NCBI GenBank assembly: GCA_003508835.1 | Contig: PUFA01000167.1 | Location: 1 to 64,000, forward strand | From: Eonycteris spelaea | Lineage: Eukaryota > Chordata > Mammalia > Chiroptera > Pteropodidae | Length of the DNA: 64,000 nucleotides | Reading direction: 5' to 3' | Part shown: positions 20,870-32,094 of the stretch, one piece after another | How the letters are laid out: each line of letters opens with the position of its first letter | Position numbering within the stretch: the stretch's first letter is position 1 | Notes under the pieces: generated by a model | The model's input: the letters and a program-made list of their open reading frames with translations, nothing else | Databases searched by the model: none | Told to the model about the DNA's origin: nothing | Position numbers and translations under genes: made by a program

Positions 20870-21985
20870 CCCAAAACACAAATAACAATAAGAATCTCTT
20901 TGAAAAAGTGGACTTGGAGATGCAATCGAAGGGCTTAAAAGAATAAATTAAGCAGAGTAGTAAAACCATTTGTTATTTTAGGCCCCAAGAACAGCAATGT
21001 AAGAACCAGGATAACATATTAGAACACAATGACTCAGTGGAAATATTGTTAGTTTTTACGAGGGCTTTGCAAACTTTCAGAAGTATAAAAAAGCCTTTAA
21101 TGAAGTTATCTAAGTAAAGGGAGAAAACCTAAATTCTAAAGGGTTAAAAAAGAATACACTGGACTTAAGAGAGTTAGACATTTACAACTGGAAGCAGAAC
21201 GTTGAAATAAGCTCAGTTATCTAATTGAATATTGTCAGAAATTTCCAAGAGACATAGAAAATGCGCTTGTTCAAAAAGAACATGAAGTTCAAGTTTTGAG
21301 TAATAGCATTGTGCAGCTGAAATAGCTGGCAGGTGACCAAACTGAGAAGTTAAAAACATGATAGATGGCTCACAAAAGGAAACTTTGCTAACCATAGCTG
21401 AAAAAGATAAAGGCCATTTCCAATCCAAACAGAGTGCTGAGTTGCTAGCAGCACATCAAGGGCTGGAGAACAGAGAAATTGGAACATTGATCTTGCTCAC
21501 TGCTTTAAGCCAAAGCTCCATTGGAAAATGAATACAAAACTTTGCATCAGAAAGTTGATATCGTTAATAAACTCTTGGGCAGAAAGGTAAGATTATTCAA
21601 AGAAGCTGTTTCAAGAAGACTTAGAATGGGAAAAAAGAGCAGAAATATCAGCTACAAAGTAGGTAAAATTCCACAAGCAGAAAATTCAAGGGAAGGATGA
21701 AGTACAGAAAACAAAGGTCTTATAAATCCAGATTTCTCTTCATGATACGAAAGGTTGTGACAGCTGGCTGACTGCATATACTGCAGGAGTTCTGGTGAGA
21801 AGATGCAGGCTGCTAGCCCAAGGCAGATATTAATATGTATGTATCAAAGGATAACTTTTCAAAAGCCAAGGAATGTCTAACCAACCCCAGGAAGACCATA
21901 ACAATAGAAATTTTTCAAGGAGAGATTTACTAATCCGATCAGTCTTTCGGTCCACCCTCTGAAACTAGTGAAAGCCTCTAGTTAT
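20870..21985 (+). pseudogene. MIA3/MIA2 (TANGO1/cTAGE5)-like retropseudogene
   Basis: No open frame is long here, but translation in shifting frames gives, in family order: EQQCKNQDNILEHNDSVEIL (about 20987-21046; TANGO1 [20 protein letters not shown]), then ALVQKEHEVQVLSNSIVQLK near 21257-21316 ([20 protein letters not shown]), TEKLKNMIDGS with a skip, LENEYKTLHQKVDIVNKL at 21521-21574 (LEDECKTLRQKVEILNEL), then VKFHKQKIQ..DEVQKTK and ISLHDTKGCDSWLTA (ATHEKKAHENWLKA), and last a short SFGPPSETSE piece near 21950. Family sequences are quoted from memory. At least five stops and several frameshifts break it. There are no introns where the parent has many, so it is a processed copy of the cytoplasmic coiled-coil part of an ER-exit-site cargo receptor. 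It lies 11 kb upstream of SPZ1 on the same strand, and SPZ1 is itself similar to this family. Whether the parent was MIA3, MIA2 or a cTAGE retrogene cannot be decided here. Confidence 0.75.
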
Positions 21986-22184
21986 TGATATTGTATTCAC
22001 CTGGAATCTCTTCCTCTCGTGTTAATGGAATAAGTCTGTTAAAGTGAACCTGTGTCTGTCAATGTTCCTATATTTAGTCATAGGAGGTCATTTCATATCT
22101 AAAATAATATCTATGTCTTATCTTCATCTTGGCATAATTTCAGCAGCAGATCTTACCAGGAAAACTCATTATGAGCTCAAATTT

Positions 22185-23290
22185 ATTCATTTTTCCCACA
22201 AACATTTATTAAGTATCTCTAATGAGTCAGGGATTTTAAAAGTGTTAGAGATACAACGAGGAGCAAGACAAAATTCTTGACTTTAGAGAGCTTACATTCT
22301 AACAGAGAAAACAGGTAAGAAAGAAATTGATAATATAATACTAGGCAGGGATAAAAGCTACAAAAGACAGCTAAGAAAAGGGTTGCCATAGGAACGCTAT
22401 TTTACATATGATGGTCAGGGAAAGCTGCACAAAGGGGATAATAGTTGGACAGAGACATGAATAGAGAGAGGGAGCGAGCCATGTGAAGATCTGAGAAAGA
22501 TCTCGCCAGGCAGAAGGAACAGCCAGCCCCAAAGTCCTGAGTCAGAACCATGTTTGGTGTGTTGTAGAAAAAGCAGGTGTTTCAATCAGCAAAAAGAACA
22601 CATTTGAAGCTGAGAGCTGAGAACTGAGAAAGAGCATCCTATGTTCTCACACATATGAGGAAATAAAATTCCTAATGGCTCCAAGATAGGGCACACAGGA
22701 AAGTGATGAGAGAAGATGTTGTAAGGGTAAACTCCCATCAAATGCTGTTGTGCATTATACATCATCTTAGAACTTTAGTCTAATAATATATTACTAGCAT
22801 ATGTTGAGTCCTTACTTCATGTCGGCAACATAATAAATTCTTTACTAGGATTTTCTCACTTGATCCTCATAAATATCCTATGAGTTAAGAACAAAAGTTA
22901 TTTCAATTTTATAGATGAGGAAACTGAGTCACAGAGTGAATAAGTAATTTGCCCAGGACACAGAGCTAGTAAATAGCAAAGTTGGCCTAGGATCCCCATG
23001 TCAACTTGAGCCCCAAGCCTGAATTTTTATCCTTCACTACGCTGTATATTTAAATGATCCCTAGGATTGCAGTGTAATGGAGGAAATAGAGGGGATGGAA
23101 AGATTGGGATTTGGTGTTTGATTGGAACTCAGGTTGGAAAGAGGGAGTAGGAGACAGAGAGGAGTCAAAGATGATTTCCAAATTTCCGTTTAATAAAACT
23201 CTGTGGGTACCGTTTACGGAGAAAAGAAACCAAGCTGGACAGGCAGTTTGGGGCTTAGGGGGAAGATAATGGGTGATTTTAATTAAGGAT
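22185..23290 (-). mobile_element. L2 LINE, ORF2 3' part, with nested MIR
   Basis: Antisense L2. The 3' end is 'acatttattaagtatctcta' near 22201, followed by 'gagcttacattctaacagag', 'tggtcagggaaagctgcaca' and 'cgccaggcagaaggaacagc'. More of the same element follows at 23060-23290 ('gaggagtcaaagatgatttcc' region). A MIR interrupts it at about 22785-23040. On the minus strand this is degraded reverse-transcriptase-encoding sequence. Confidence 0.65.
22785..23040 (-). mobile_element. MIR SINE nested in L2
   Basis: Reverse MIR: 'tttatagatgaggaaactga', 'agtaatttgcccaggacaca', 'gagctagtaaatagcaaagt'. Its placement inside the L2 gives the order of insertion: L2 first, MIR second. Confidence 0.75.
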
Positions 23291-23984
23291 GTATAAGAAC
23301 CTCTGAAAATTCACTCCTGCACGTTAGCTATAAGTTCACTGGCAAAAATAATTATCAAAATCAATGTTTTTAGAACTCTAAAGATTAACCAAAGGCTTGC
23401 AAAAATCCAAAGAGGATTTATTCAAGAAAAATGAGTGAATCTCAGTAAGAACAGTGAGCTCTGTGGTGTTTTAACTTGCCTTACTCCCACCCTTCTCTCC
23501 CCAATTCTGCAGTAGCCTCACTGCTTGAGGAGCTATGAAAACAGCCACCCAGAAGCTACCGTAGTGGGTAGAATAGTTTGGAGCTCCCCAAAAAACCCAA
23601 CCTCAAAGAATTATCACTATTTGACCTATCTGGAAGCTCCCTGAAAAGCTAGCCACTCTTAAGACTTGTTTCTATTTAACCTAAGAGCTCAAAGAGTGAG
23701 AAGACCCCCATAGCCAAGACATTTATCAAAAATTATTAGCAGCAATTGTTTAACATTGCAGCTGCCTGAGGTGGCAACACCAGTTAGGGCTAATGAGAAC
23801 CTGACCGAAAACTTAAATGGAAAACCTGGGGAATGAGATATTTGAAGGAGTCTTGGAAAAGCTAGGGAATACTCCTAGGAATCTACAAAGTTGTGCACAT
23901 AGAAAAGACTGAACAAATGACAAGAGTAAGGTAGAAAATTAGGGAAGTTGGTGCCATGCAAGGAAAAATAAAGTCACAAATTGT

Positions 23985-24165
23985 TGAATTGTGTCAGATA
24001 CTATGCTCAGTGCTTACAATATCCTGTCTCATGAGTACATGTAATCACAATCCCCACCTAACACTAGAAGAAACTGAGGCTCTGTGAGATTAGGCAACTG
24101 CCCAACATAGCAGGGCTAGTAAGTGGTCAAGCTGAGATTTGAACTCAGGCTGTCTGGATTCAAGT
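23985..24165 (-). mobile_element. MIR SINE
   Basis: Reverse MIR: 'agaagaaactgaggctctgt', 'gggctagtaagtggtcaagc', 'tgagatttgaactcaggctg'. It sits directly beside the next L2 piece. Confidence 0.75.
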
Positions 24166-24169
24166 TTGT

Positions 24170-24570
24170 TCTGGGTCTGGATGTTTGGAATGGCCAAGAG
24201 TGTAAAATGCAGCTGAAGGAAATAGTCAATAAAGATGTAAAGTTGTCCTTTGGGTTTCTCAGCAAGGGAGTCTTTGAGGAACTTCTCGAAGTGCTGGGGC
24301 AAAAAGGCAAATTCCAGTGGTTTGAAGAGAGAGTAGGAGAGAGGAAATGGAAATAGTGTTCAGCTGTTTTCTTGGAAAGATAAGAATGGTGGGGCTTTAG
24401 CTGGAGGACAGGTGAGGATGCAGAGTCCTTTTTCACTTTTTAGATATGTCAGCATATGTAAATAGTATGATGTGGCCAGTAAAAACCTTGGTCTTTCAGG
24501 AAGCGAAAGGCCTGGCATCCGGGCCCAGAGAAGATGAGGAAGAAAAGGAGGGAATTCTAATTCTGATAGG
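24170..24570 (-). mobile_element. L2 LINE ORF2 fragment
   Basis: The minus strand translates to reverse-transcriptase-like L2 text (for example FCPSTSRSSSKTPL), recalling L2 ORF2 around the palm domain. It is broken and short. It probably belongs to the same insertion as the L2 at 22.2-23.3 kb or to a neighbour of it. Confidence 0.55.
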
Positions 24571-24944
24571 CTAGAGAACTGATCTGACATTTGGAGACAA
24601 GCTACTTAAACTTTTTATTCTCACATCAATTTCCTTGTTTGACCTTTTTGCTTTAGAGATAGAAACTTGTATTTAGAAATTAAGAAACAAAGCAGAACTG
24701 ATGACCAAGAAACAGCATAGTGAAGGAAGATTAATGATTTACATCATTTGAGTCCTCTGCAATTCTTTTAATGTAGTTACATAATCATTAGTCTTATTAA
24801 TTGCCATAAAAGCATGCCAATGTTAGGCTTATAGCATGTCATCTTGACAATCTGCCTTCAGAGCATCCTGGGGATCCTTAAACACTATACACAGGAGCTA
24901 GAAACTGCTTGATGTATTGGGAAAGCAGTGAGTTCTAACTGAAA

Positions 24945-25200
24945 ACCAGGGCGAATAGTATAGAGACCTAATGTACAGGCATAATGACTATACTTGACAA
25001 TAAAGTATTGAACACTGAAGATATGCTAAGAGAGTAGATTTCAGGTGCACTCATCACACACACAAATGCTAACTATGTGAGGAAATGGTATGTTAATTAG
25101 CTTCACTATGGTAATTTATTATGTATATGTATATCAAACCATGTTGTACACCTTAAAAACATGCACTTTTTATTTAAATACATAAATAAGTGACAAATAA
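24945..25200 (+). mobile_element. L1 3' end
   Basis: Sense L1 3' UTR: 'gagacctaatgtacaggcat', 'gctaagagagtagatttcag', 'tatatgtatatcaaaccatg', 'ttgtacaccttaaaaacatg'. Typical of mid-age mammalian L1 3' ends. Confidence 0.8.
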
Positions 25201-25215
25201 ATCTATTTAGGTGAG

Positions 25216-25300
25216 CGACTCTACTGGTTCTCAAACTTGGCTCCCATGGAAATCTATTGGACAGCTTCAAAAAGTACTGATGCCTGGATTCCAATCTATA
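25216..25300 (+). mobile_element. MER5-like hAT-Charlie fragment
   Basis: 'ctggttctcaaacttggctc' followed by 'tactgatgcctggattcc' is the first half of a MER5-type element; it is cut off by the L1 that follows. Confidence 0.5.
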
Positions 25301-25319
25301 GCCTGTATTCATATTTAAT

Positions 25320-26010
25320 TGTCCCAATAATGTCTTTTAAAGGTATTTTTTTTCCTAGTTCAGAATCACTCATTGCATTTAGTTGTCACGCCTCTTTAAT
25401 CTCTAAACAAGTCCTCACTTTTTTTTTGCTTTCATGATCTTGAGTTTTTTGAAAAGTATATAGTTCAGTTATTTTAAAGAATATCCCTCAATTTTTGTTT
25501 TTCTGATGTTTTTTCCATGTTTAGATTCAGATTATGTGTTTTTGTCCATGAATACTACAGAAGTGATGTAACTTTCTCAGTGCATCCTGGAGGCACATAA
25601 AATTTTATTTGTCCCACTACTGGTTATGTTTTAACTTTGATCACTTGGTTAAGGTTGTGGCTGCCTGGACTATCCATTATAAAGCTACTATTTTTCCTTT
25701 TGCTATTAATAAGTATCTTTGGAAAGACGCTTTGAGATTATGTAAATATCTTGTTTCTTATCAAATTTTCACTCCTTAGTTTTAGCATACATTAATGATC
25801 CTTGATTAAAACAACTATTACTGTGGTGGTTGCTAAACGATGGTTTTCTAATCCCATCATTACCTTTGCATTTACTATTTGGCATTTTACTGTGAGGAAG
25901 TGTTTTCTTTACCTATCTACCTATCTCATCTATCTAGCTATTTCACTTATTTAACATTTATCTATTTGTATTAGTATGGGCGCATGGATTCTTATTTTAT
26001 TCTACTGATA
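25320..26010 (-). mobile_element. L1M 3' UTR fragment
   Basis: Antisense old L1 3' UTR: 'tagttgtcacgcctctttaa', 'tcagtgcatcctggaggcac', 'tttgatcacttggttaaggt'. A similar segment appears at 47.9-48.3 kb. A short (TATC)n patch is at about 25913-25940. Confidence 0.6.
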
Positions 26011-26229
26011 ATATCTGTTAAATACTATTGTTTATTTTGGTGTATAACATCCCATATTTGACAGTGGGAACTCCTTCAAGCTAGCTCTGTGTCATTTTGA
26101 CATCTACGCTATACTTTTCAATTCTACAGGGCTGAGACAAAGACATCACTTTCTCAGTTAACACAAAAAGTTCACCTTTATACTTAATTGAAATCACACT
26201 CTACCATATATCTCAGTGTTGCCAAGAAA

Positions 26230-28690
26230 AGAATTTGACTAATTAATTTTTAAAATTTAGGATAGAATTTTAGACTTAGAGAAAAGTTGCAAAGATAGTT
26301 CAGAGTTTCTGTGTACTCCTCATCCAGTTTCCCCAATTTTTAAGATATTACAGCACTATGATACATTTGTCACAACTGAGAAACTAACAATGGTGTATTA
26401 TTATTAACTAAACTCCCCTACCTCATTTGTATCTCCTCGGTTTTCACCCAATGTCCTTCTGTCCCAGGATACCACATTACATTTATTAGTCATGTGTCCT
26501 TAGTCTCCTCTGGTCTGTGACAGTTCTCAGATTTTCCTCACTTTTGATGACTGTGACAGTTTTGAGGTGTACTGGGCACGTATTTAGTTGAATGTCTTTC
26601 AGTTTGTTTTTTTATGATGTTTTTCTCATGGATAGACTAGGGTGATGAGTTTGGGGGAAAAAGACCACAGAGATAAAAAGTCCCATTCTCATCACAACAG
26701 GGGGAATGCTACTAACTGACTCAACACAGATGATTTAATGGACCCAGACAGTATTTATAGTTTCTCCACTGTCAAGTTACTTTTATTCCTCCTTTCTCTT
26801 GGGAGGCAAGTCATTAAGCATTGTCACTACCTGCATTTCATCCCTGTGTCCTCTGACCTTCTGGTTAACTTAAAAAAAAATTTTTTTTTCATGCAATATG
26901 GTTTACTCTTTGTACTGTAGGTTCTATGGGTTTTAACAAATGCATAGAATCATATATCTATCACTCCAGTACCACACAGGTTAATCCCACCAACTTAAAG
27001 TATACCCTGTACTTTCCTTCATTAACCCCTTATTCTCTTAATCCCTGAAAACCCTTGATCTGTTTTCTATCCTCACAGTTTTGCCTTTTCCAGAATGTCT
27101 TATGAATGAAATTATTCAATATATAGACTTTTCAGTGTGCTTTTTTTTTTATGTAGCAAAATACATTTAAGATTCAGCCATATTGTGCAGCTGAATAGTG
27201 TGTTCCTTTTTTCTTGCTGAATATTTTTCCATCATGTATACCACAATTTTTTTTATCCATTATTCTGTTGAAGGACATCTTGGTTGCTTCCAACTTTGGG
27301 TGGTTATGAATAAAATTGCTATAAAGATTCACATGTGGGTTTTGTATAGACATGTTTTCAGATCAGTTGGTAAGTACCTAAGAGGATGACTGCTAGGTCA
27401 TATAGTAAGTCTATGCTTAACATTATATGAAAATAGGAAATTGTCTTCCAAAACACCTTTATCATTTTTGCATTCCTGCTAGCAATGAAAGACAGTATCC
27501 CTTGTTCCAAATCTTTGACAACATTTAGTATTGTCAGGTGTTTTTTCTAATTTTAAATATTCTAATGGTATGTCATGGCATCTCATTGCTTTGCAATTTG
27601 CCTTCCTTAATGACAAATGCTGTTGAGCATCTTTTTATAGCAATGGCTTATTTGCCATCCATGTATCTTCTTTGGTGAAGAGTTCTGTTCACAGTTTTTA
27701 AATTCAGTTGTTTTCTTCTTCTTTTTTTTTTTTTTTTAACACCTATAGCACCTGATATTCCTAGGTAGTCTCTCATTCAAGTACTAACCAGGCCCGACTC
27801 TGCTTAGCTTCCGAGATCAGATGAGATTGGGTACGTTCAGGGTGGCATGACTATAGACATTTTTGTTGAGTTTTTAAAGTTTTTTATATTTTTTGGATAT
27901 GTCTTTCATGGCATATGTGATTTACACATATTTCTCCCCATCTGTGCTTGTAATTTGATTCAGCTCAACTGTGTCTTTCACCAAATGAAAGGTTTTACTT
28001 TTGATAAATTGCAATTTATCAAACTTGTCTTTAATGGATTATGCTTTTGGTGTTGTATCAAAACTCAGCACCAAATCCAGGGTCACATAGATTTTCTCTT
28101 GTTTTATTATAGACATTTTAGTTTTGCATTTTACATTTAAGTGTATGATCGATCCATTTGGAGCTAATATTTTTGGAAGAAGTGTAGTGTATGTTTATTG
28201 TTTTTTACATTTGCATGCCTAATTTGTCCAGTACCATTTGTTGAATTGCTTTACTTCTATCTTTGATTAAAATCAGTTGACTATTTTTGTATGGGTCTAT
28301 TTCTGAGCTCTTTATTTTGTTTCATTGATCTATATGTTTATATTTTCACCAATACCACACTGTCTTGATAACTATATCTTAGAGTAAGTCTTGAAATAAG
28401 GTCATGTGAGTCCTTCTACTTTGTTTTCCTTTTTAAAGATTATTTTGGCTCCCTCGAATTTCCATATGAATTTTAGAATCATCTTGTCAATTTCTGCAAA
28501 AGAGGCAACAGCTTGAATTTTGATAGAGATTGTGTTGAATCTATAGATCAATTTGGGGGTATTGCTACTTTAACAATTTCAAGTCTTCAAGTCCATCAAC
28601 ACGAGATGTTTTCACATTTATTTAGATTGTCTTTAATTTCTTTAACAATACTTTGTTGTTTGTAAAGTGTAATTTTTGTTAAATTTTTTC
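26230..28690 (-). mobile_element. Long L1M copy interrupted by a 5S pseudogene
   Basis: The largest L1 in the window, antisense, about 2.4 kb: 3' UTR ('ccagtttccccaatttttaa'), then ORF2 downstream ('tatccattattctgttgaag', 'ggttatgaataaaattgcta', 'tcatatagtaagtctatgct', 'caatttatcaaacttgtctt', 'tagatcaatttgggggtatt'). At 27738 homology stops at a T tract, and it resumes at about 27860: a 5S rRNA retrocopy has landed inside it. ORF2 is thoroughly broken. Confidence 0.8.
27738..27858 (-). pseudogene. 5S rRNA retropseudogene
   Basis: The full length of 5S rRNA (about 121 nt) reads on the minus strand: 'ccaccctgaacgtacccaat', 'ctgatctcggaagctaagca', 'gggcctggttagtacttga', 'gagactacctaggaatatca'. 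Changes against the functional gene include losses of several CpG-type positions (for example GCGCCC to GTACCC). At the 3' side a run of about 17 A on the minus strand is attached, which 5S genes lack, so this is a retroposed copy. It interrupts an L1. It is unlikely to contribute to ribosomes. Confidence 0.93.
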
Positions 28691-29648
28691 CTACATATAA
28701 CTGATTCTGGTTATTTGCAGTCGTATGTTATAAAGTTGCTGCCAACATTTAGAGAAGACGAAACTACTGCTTCTAAGGGAAATGGAAGGTTAAACTCTTG
28801 CGAACCACTGGTCACATTTTTGTCAGTCAAAATGCCATTTATGTTATATAGGTTTGTTTGCCAGCATCTTTATAAAGCAAGCCAATCTCAGCAACTTTGA
28901 AAACCTGCTCTTTTGCATAACCCTTTTCCTGTATAACACTTAGCAGATGTTTTAAAATTCTTCCACAGCCTCCTGATCTGCAGAGCCTGCCTCCCCTGCA
29001 GGTTTAACAAGTTGAGGCAGGGGGCTTCAACTCTAATTCCAGCTCTCTCCATAACTAGTTGTAACTTTGGGAAAATCACTCATAATCTCCACTCACAAAC
29101 TCTGAAGAAAATAAGACTGTGGATAAGACTACCTCCACAGTTTCACCCATTCTAAAGTTCAAAAATTTTTTAAAAATAATGTTTCTGTAGTAATTTTTAA
29201 AGTCTGCAGCACCACCTGGTGGTCAAAGAGTAGAGGCTATACTGAAGGAAAGGGTTAATAGACATGTCCAGCTACATCTGTATTTTGTTTGAATAAAATT
29301 TCACATTATCAGGAAACTTCTCCTCTAAATCTGCCAACGCACAAGTATAATACTACATATAAAAGCAATCATATGTTTAAGTCACACTCTGCATAGAATC
29401 CCTTACACATATAAAGACTAATCCTTGAATAGTCATCATCAGTCAGATACCAGGTTTTGGTTAAAAAAATAAACTATTGGACAATTAGAATGATTACACA
29501 AAATAAAAATATACCTCATTATACTAAAAACTCATGATATTAAAATTCTTCATAAATATTTGAGCAAGAAAATAAATAATAGTATTCAATTATAACCCCA
29601 AAATAAATATCTATGAGTCCATACTTATATAAACACATAGTTGAATAT

Positions 29649-29675
29649 ATGAATGAATGAATGAATGAATGAATA
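29649..29675 (+). repeat. (GAAT)n short tandem repeat
   Basis: About six units of GAAT in an AT-rich region. Confidence 0.9.
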
Positions 29676-30389
29676 AACATAAGTAAAGAGAGGAAAAGAG
29701 GCAGTTCTTCTTTACAAAATAATTTCAATCTTTAAATATAAAAGAAATGAGAGAACTAGAAAATCACCATTTGATCACCAATGCAATAATTGCTATAGAA
29801 AAGATCCACCTCTACATACTAAAGTTATACTGAAAGGCAAAAGTGTGAGGAGAAACAGGATAATTTCAGTTGAAATATCTCCCACAAGATATCTGTGAAT
29901 TATGAAGAGAAAGGTAGTAACTTTATAGTGGAAAAATCTAGCAGATATCACTTAGTAAAAGAACCAAGATTAACATCACCAGAAATAAGACATATTACAT
30001 CATGGACCCTTAGATATGGCTTATATTTTTGTTGAGGCAAACTGGTATTGGAGAGAAAGAAAATTCTCTACATATTTTCTAATAATTTTAGAAACAACTT
30101 TTTGCTCTTCTTTTTGCATTACTCTTTTAAAAGTCATTAATCTTTGGGAAACTTAATAGACAGCAATTGTAAGACAATCAAAATGTATTTAACTTCCATA
30201 GTTATCCACTGGGAGTATGAGTCAATAAGGAAAAGAGGACAACTCTGAATATCTTTTAGCATCTACAGTAAACTCGAGTTTCAGTAAAATTAACAGAAAT
30301 GTTGTTTGAAATTCATTATATTTATAGAGATAAAAAATATTTAAATTTCCTTTTGATAAAATGAAAATAATTCTTTTAGTATCTTGACC

Positions 30390-30690
30390 AAGCTACTTTC
30401 AAACCAGTTTCCATAAAAATCAAAGCCAAGGGTAATATCAGATTAATGCCCAAAAGTATCAAAAAGCTGCAAGAACAAGAAGGAAATAGAGAACACATTT
30501 TTTTCTCAAGTATCCACGAAACATATATTAACACTAACAGGCCAAAGAGAAAATGTCAATTTCAAAATGTAAAAATATTATATTTTCTGATTACTATGCA
30601 ATAAAGCTAGAAAAAACTAAATCAGAAAAGAAAAATTCTCTTGTCCTGGAAATTAAAAAACTATCTTAAATGATGGCTTAGATCAAAGGG
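30390..30690 (+). mobile_element. Old L1 ORF2 fragment
   Basis: Weak sense ORF2 similarity: 'aatagagaacacattttttt', 'gattactatgcaataaagct', 'agaaaaaactaaatcagaaa'. The flanks from 29.4 to 30.4 kb may belong to the same decayed element, but I cannot show it. Confidence 0.45.
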
Positions 30691-31639
30691 GGAAACACCA
30701 GAGTCAGACTTTATGAGATGGAATTAAAGCATAAGAGCAATTGCTAGCCTCTATGTTATGGCATTATTGTGTAGACTGGAAAAAGCCTCTTTCAAGTAGA
30801 AAAAAAGAGAAAAAAAAAAGACCAACACCGCTGTATCTGGATAGTCATGAGGCAATGGCTCTGAGCCCAGCTGGCTGGAAGATGAGCATGAGGCTCAGGG
30901 AAATTTAAATCAAAATGAGTTGTTAGCTGTAAAAGAAAAAGACACAAATTTTCCCTTTCTAAGGAAAAGAAAAAACTACCAGAGTATCAGGGAAGTTTAC
31001 TTCCCTTAAGATTGGAAGTAAACTTCTAGTTAGCAAAGTGCTTGCTAACAAGATTTTGAAGGCCATGAAAAAGTTTCACTTAAGGAATGTGTTCTTTGAA
31101 CTTAACATCTCAAGGTAATTTAATTTTCTGCTGGATTTAGCTGTTTCAAATGCTTTAGATAAAGTATGGCATTTTAACAAGTTCTTGTGAAAATTAATGA
31201 TTAAAGTTTTATATTACCTGATATAAAGGAGCAAGTTTACTAAACCTATCTTAAAGGATGCCTGTATTTGAAGCCAAGCAAAGTCCTAATTTGTAATTGT
31301 GTTAGGGAACCATTCATATTCTCTTCTTACTACAGTAGGCTATTTTTGAATAGAGCGATTCCTAGCATTATTTCCTCATATCACAAAAGGATGTGGTACA
31401 TTTGGGGTCTTATTTTGTAAGGATAACTTTCTTTTACAGTAGCATCTCTCCTCCAATGGAAGCAATAAAGTCTCTAGGTGCTGTGGAAGGGTGGGGAACC
31501 TCACCAGCAAGGACTTCCTCAGCCATGCACTTAGGTAGTAGGAAAACATACTGCAGGTAAGGTTGGGTTGTGGGTGGTGGGAATGAGGTAGGAAAGTCAT
31601 TAAATACAGTTAGATTGAGCTAAATAAAAACCTAGAAAA

Positions 31640-32094
31640 GTTAAAAGAGGGAAGATTGACGTACAGATCTTTCTGAGGTGAGGAGTAGCATTAGCTCAAG
31701 GTTGATTTTGATGTATGAGTCACTGGGTGGGGGATAAGAGGCTTCTATTGTGACACAAATGAAACAGAAGCTGGGGATAGGCCACAACGTGCAGTGACAG
31801 AATAAAGACCTGGTTGCTAGGATCAGGGAATAAATATACCAGAAGCCTGGAGGAGAGATGGGGCTCTAGCTCCTGGTCCCCTTTCCTACCCTCCCTCCCC
31901 CCTAGGTTGTCTGAGATGTCACCTTCCACCTAACCATCATCTGCCCGGTTTCAGACCTTAACTCTGGTCTCTGACTTCCGCTTAGTTCCACACTCTCTAC
32001 TCATTTGCTCAGAAGACCGTCGTCACCTTTCCTTCCTGCAATCTCTAAAGTTGTCTGCTTTCCTCTGATCACCGGCCTTACTAACTCAGCCGAG
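31640..32094 (+). promoter_or_regulatory. SPZ1: Putative SPZ1 promoter and 5' UTR
   Basis: No CpG island. Candidate elements are a CRE-like half site 'ttgacgtac' at about 31658, an AP-1/CRE-like 'atgagtca' near 31715, and an AT-rich 'aataaatata' near 31830 that could serve as a TATA box about 265 bp before the ATG. CRE sites drive many post-meiotic testis genes through CREM. All this is pattern matching on short motifs, so treat it as a guess. Confidence 0.25.

Larger units (their letters stand above)
28691..31700. other. Intergenic stretch, mostly unassigned
   Basis: It holds the (GAAT)n tract, the L1 fragment at 30.4 kb and a 13-bp-arm hairpin at 30992-31026. No other gene or RNA is seen up to the SPZ1 promoter area. 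Confidence 0.55.

Noticed and set aside
32005..32094. 30-codon upstream extension of SPZ1
   Set aside because: The frame is open but begins at TTG; the first ATG is at 32095, and the extension does not resemble the SPZ1 N-terminus beyond the last few residues.
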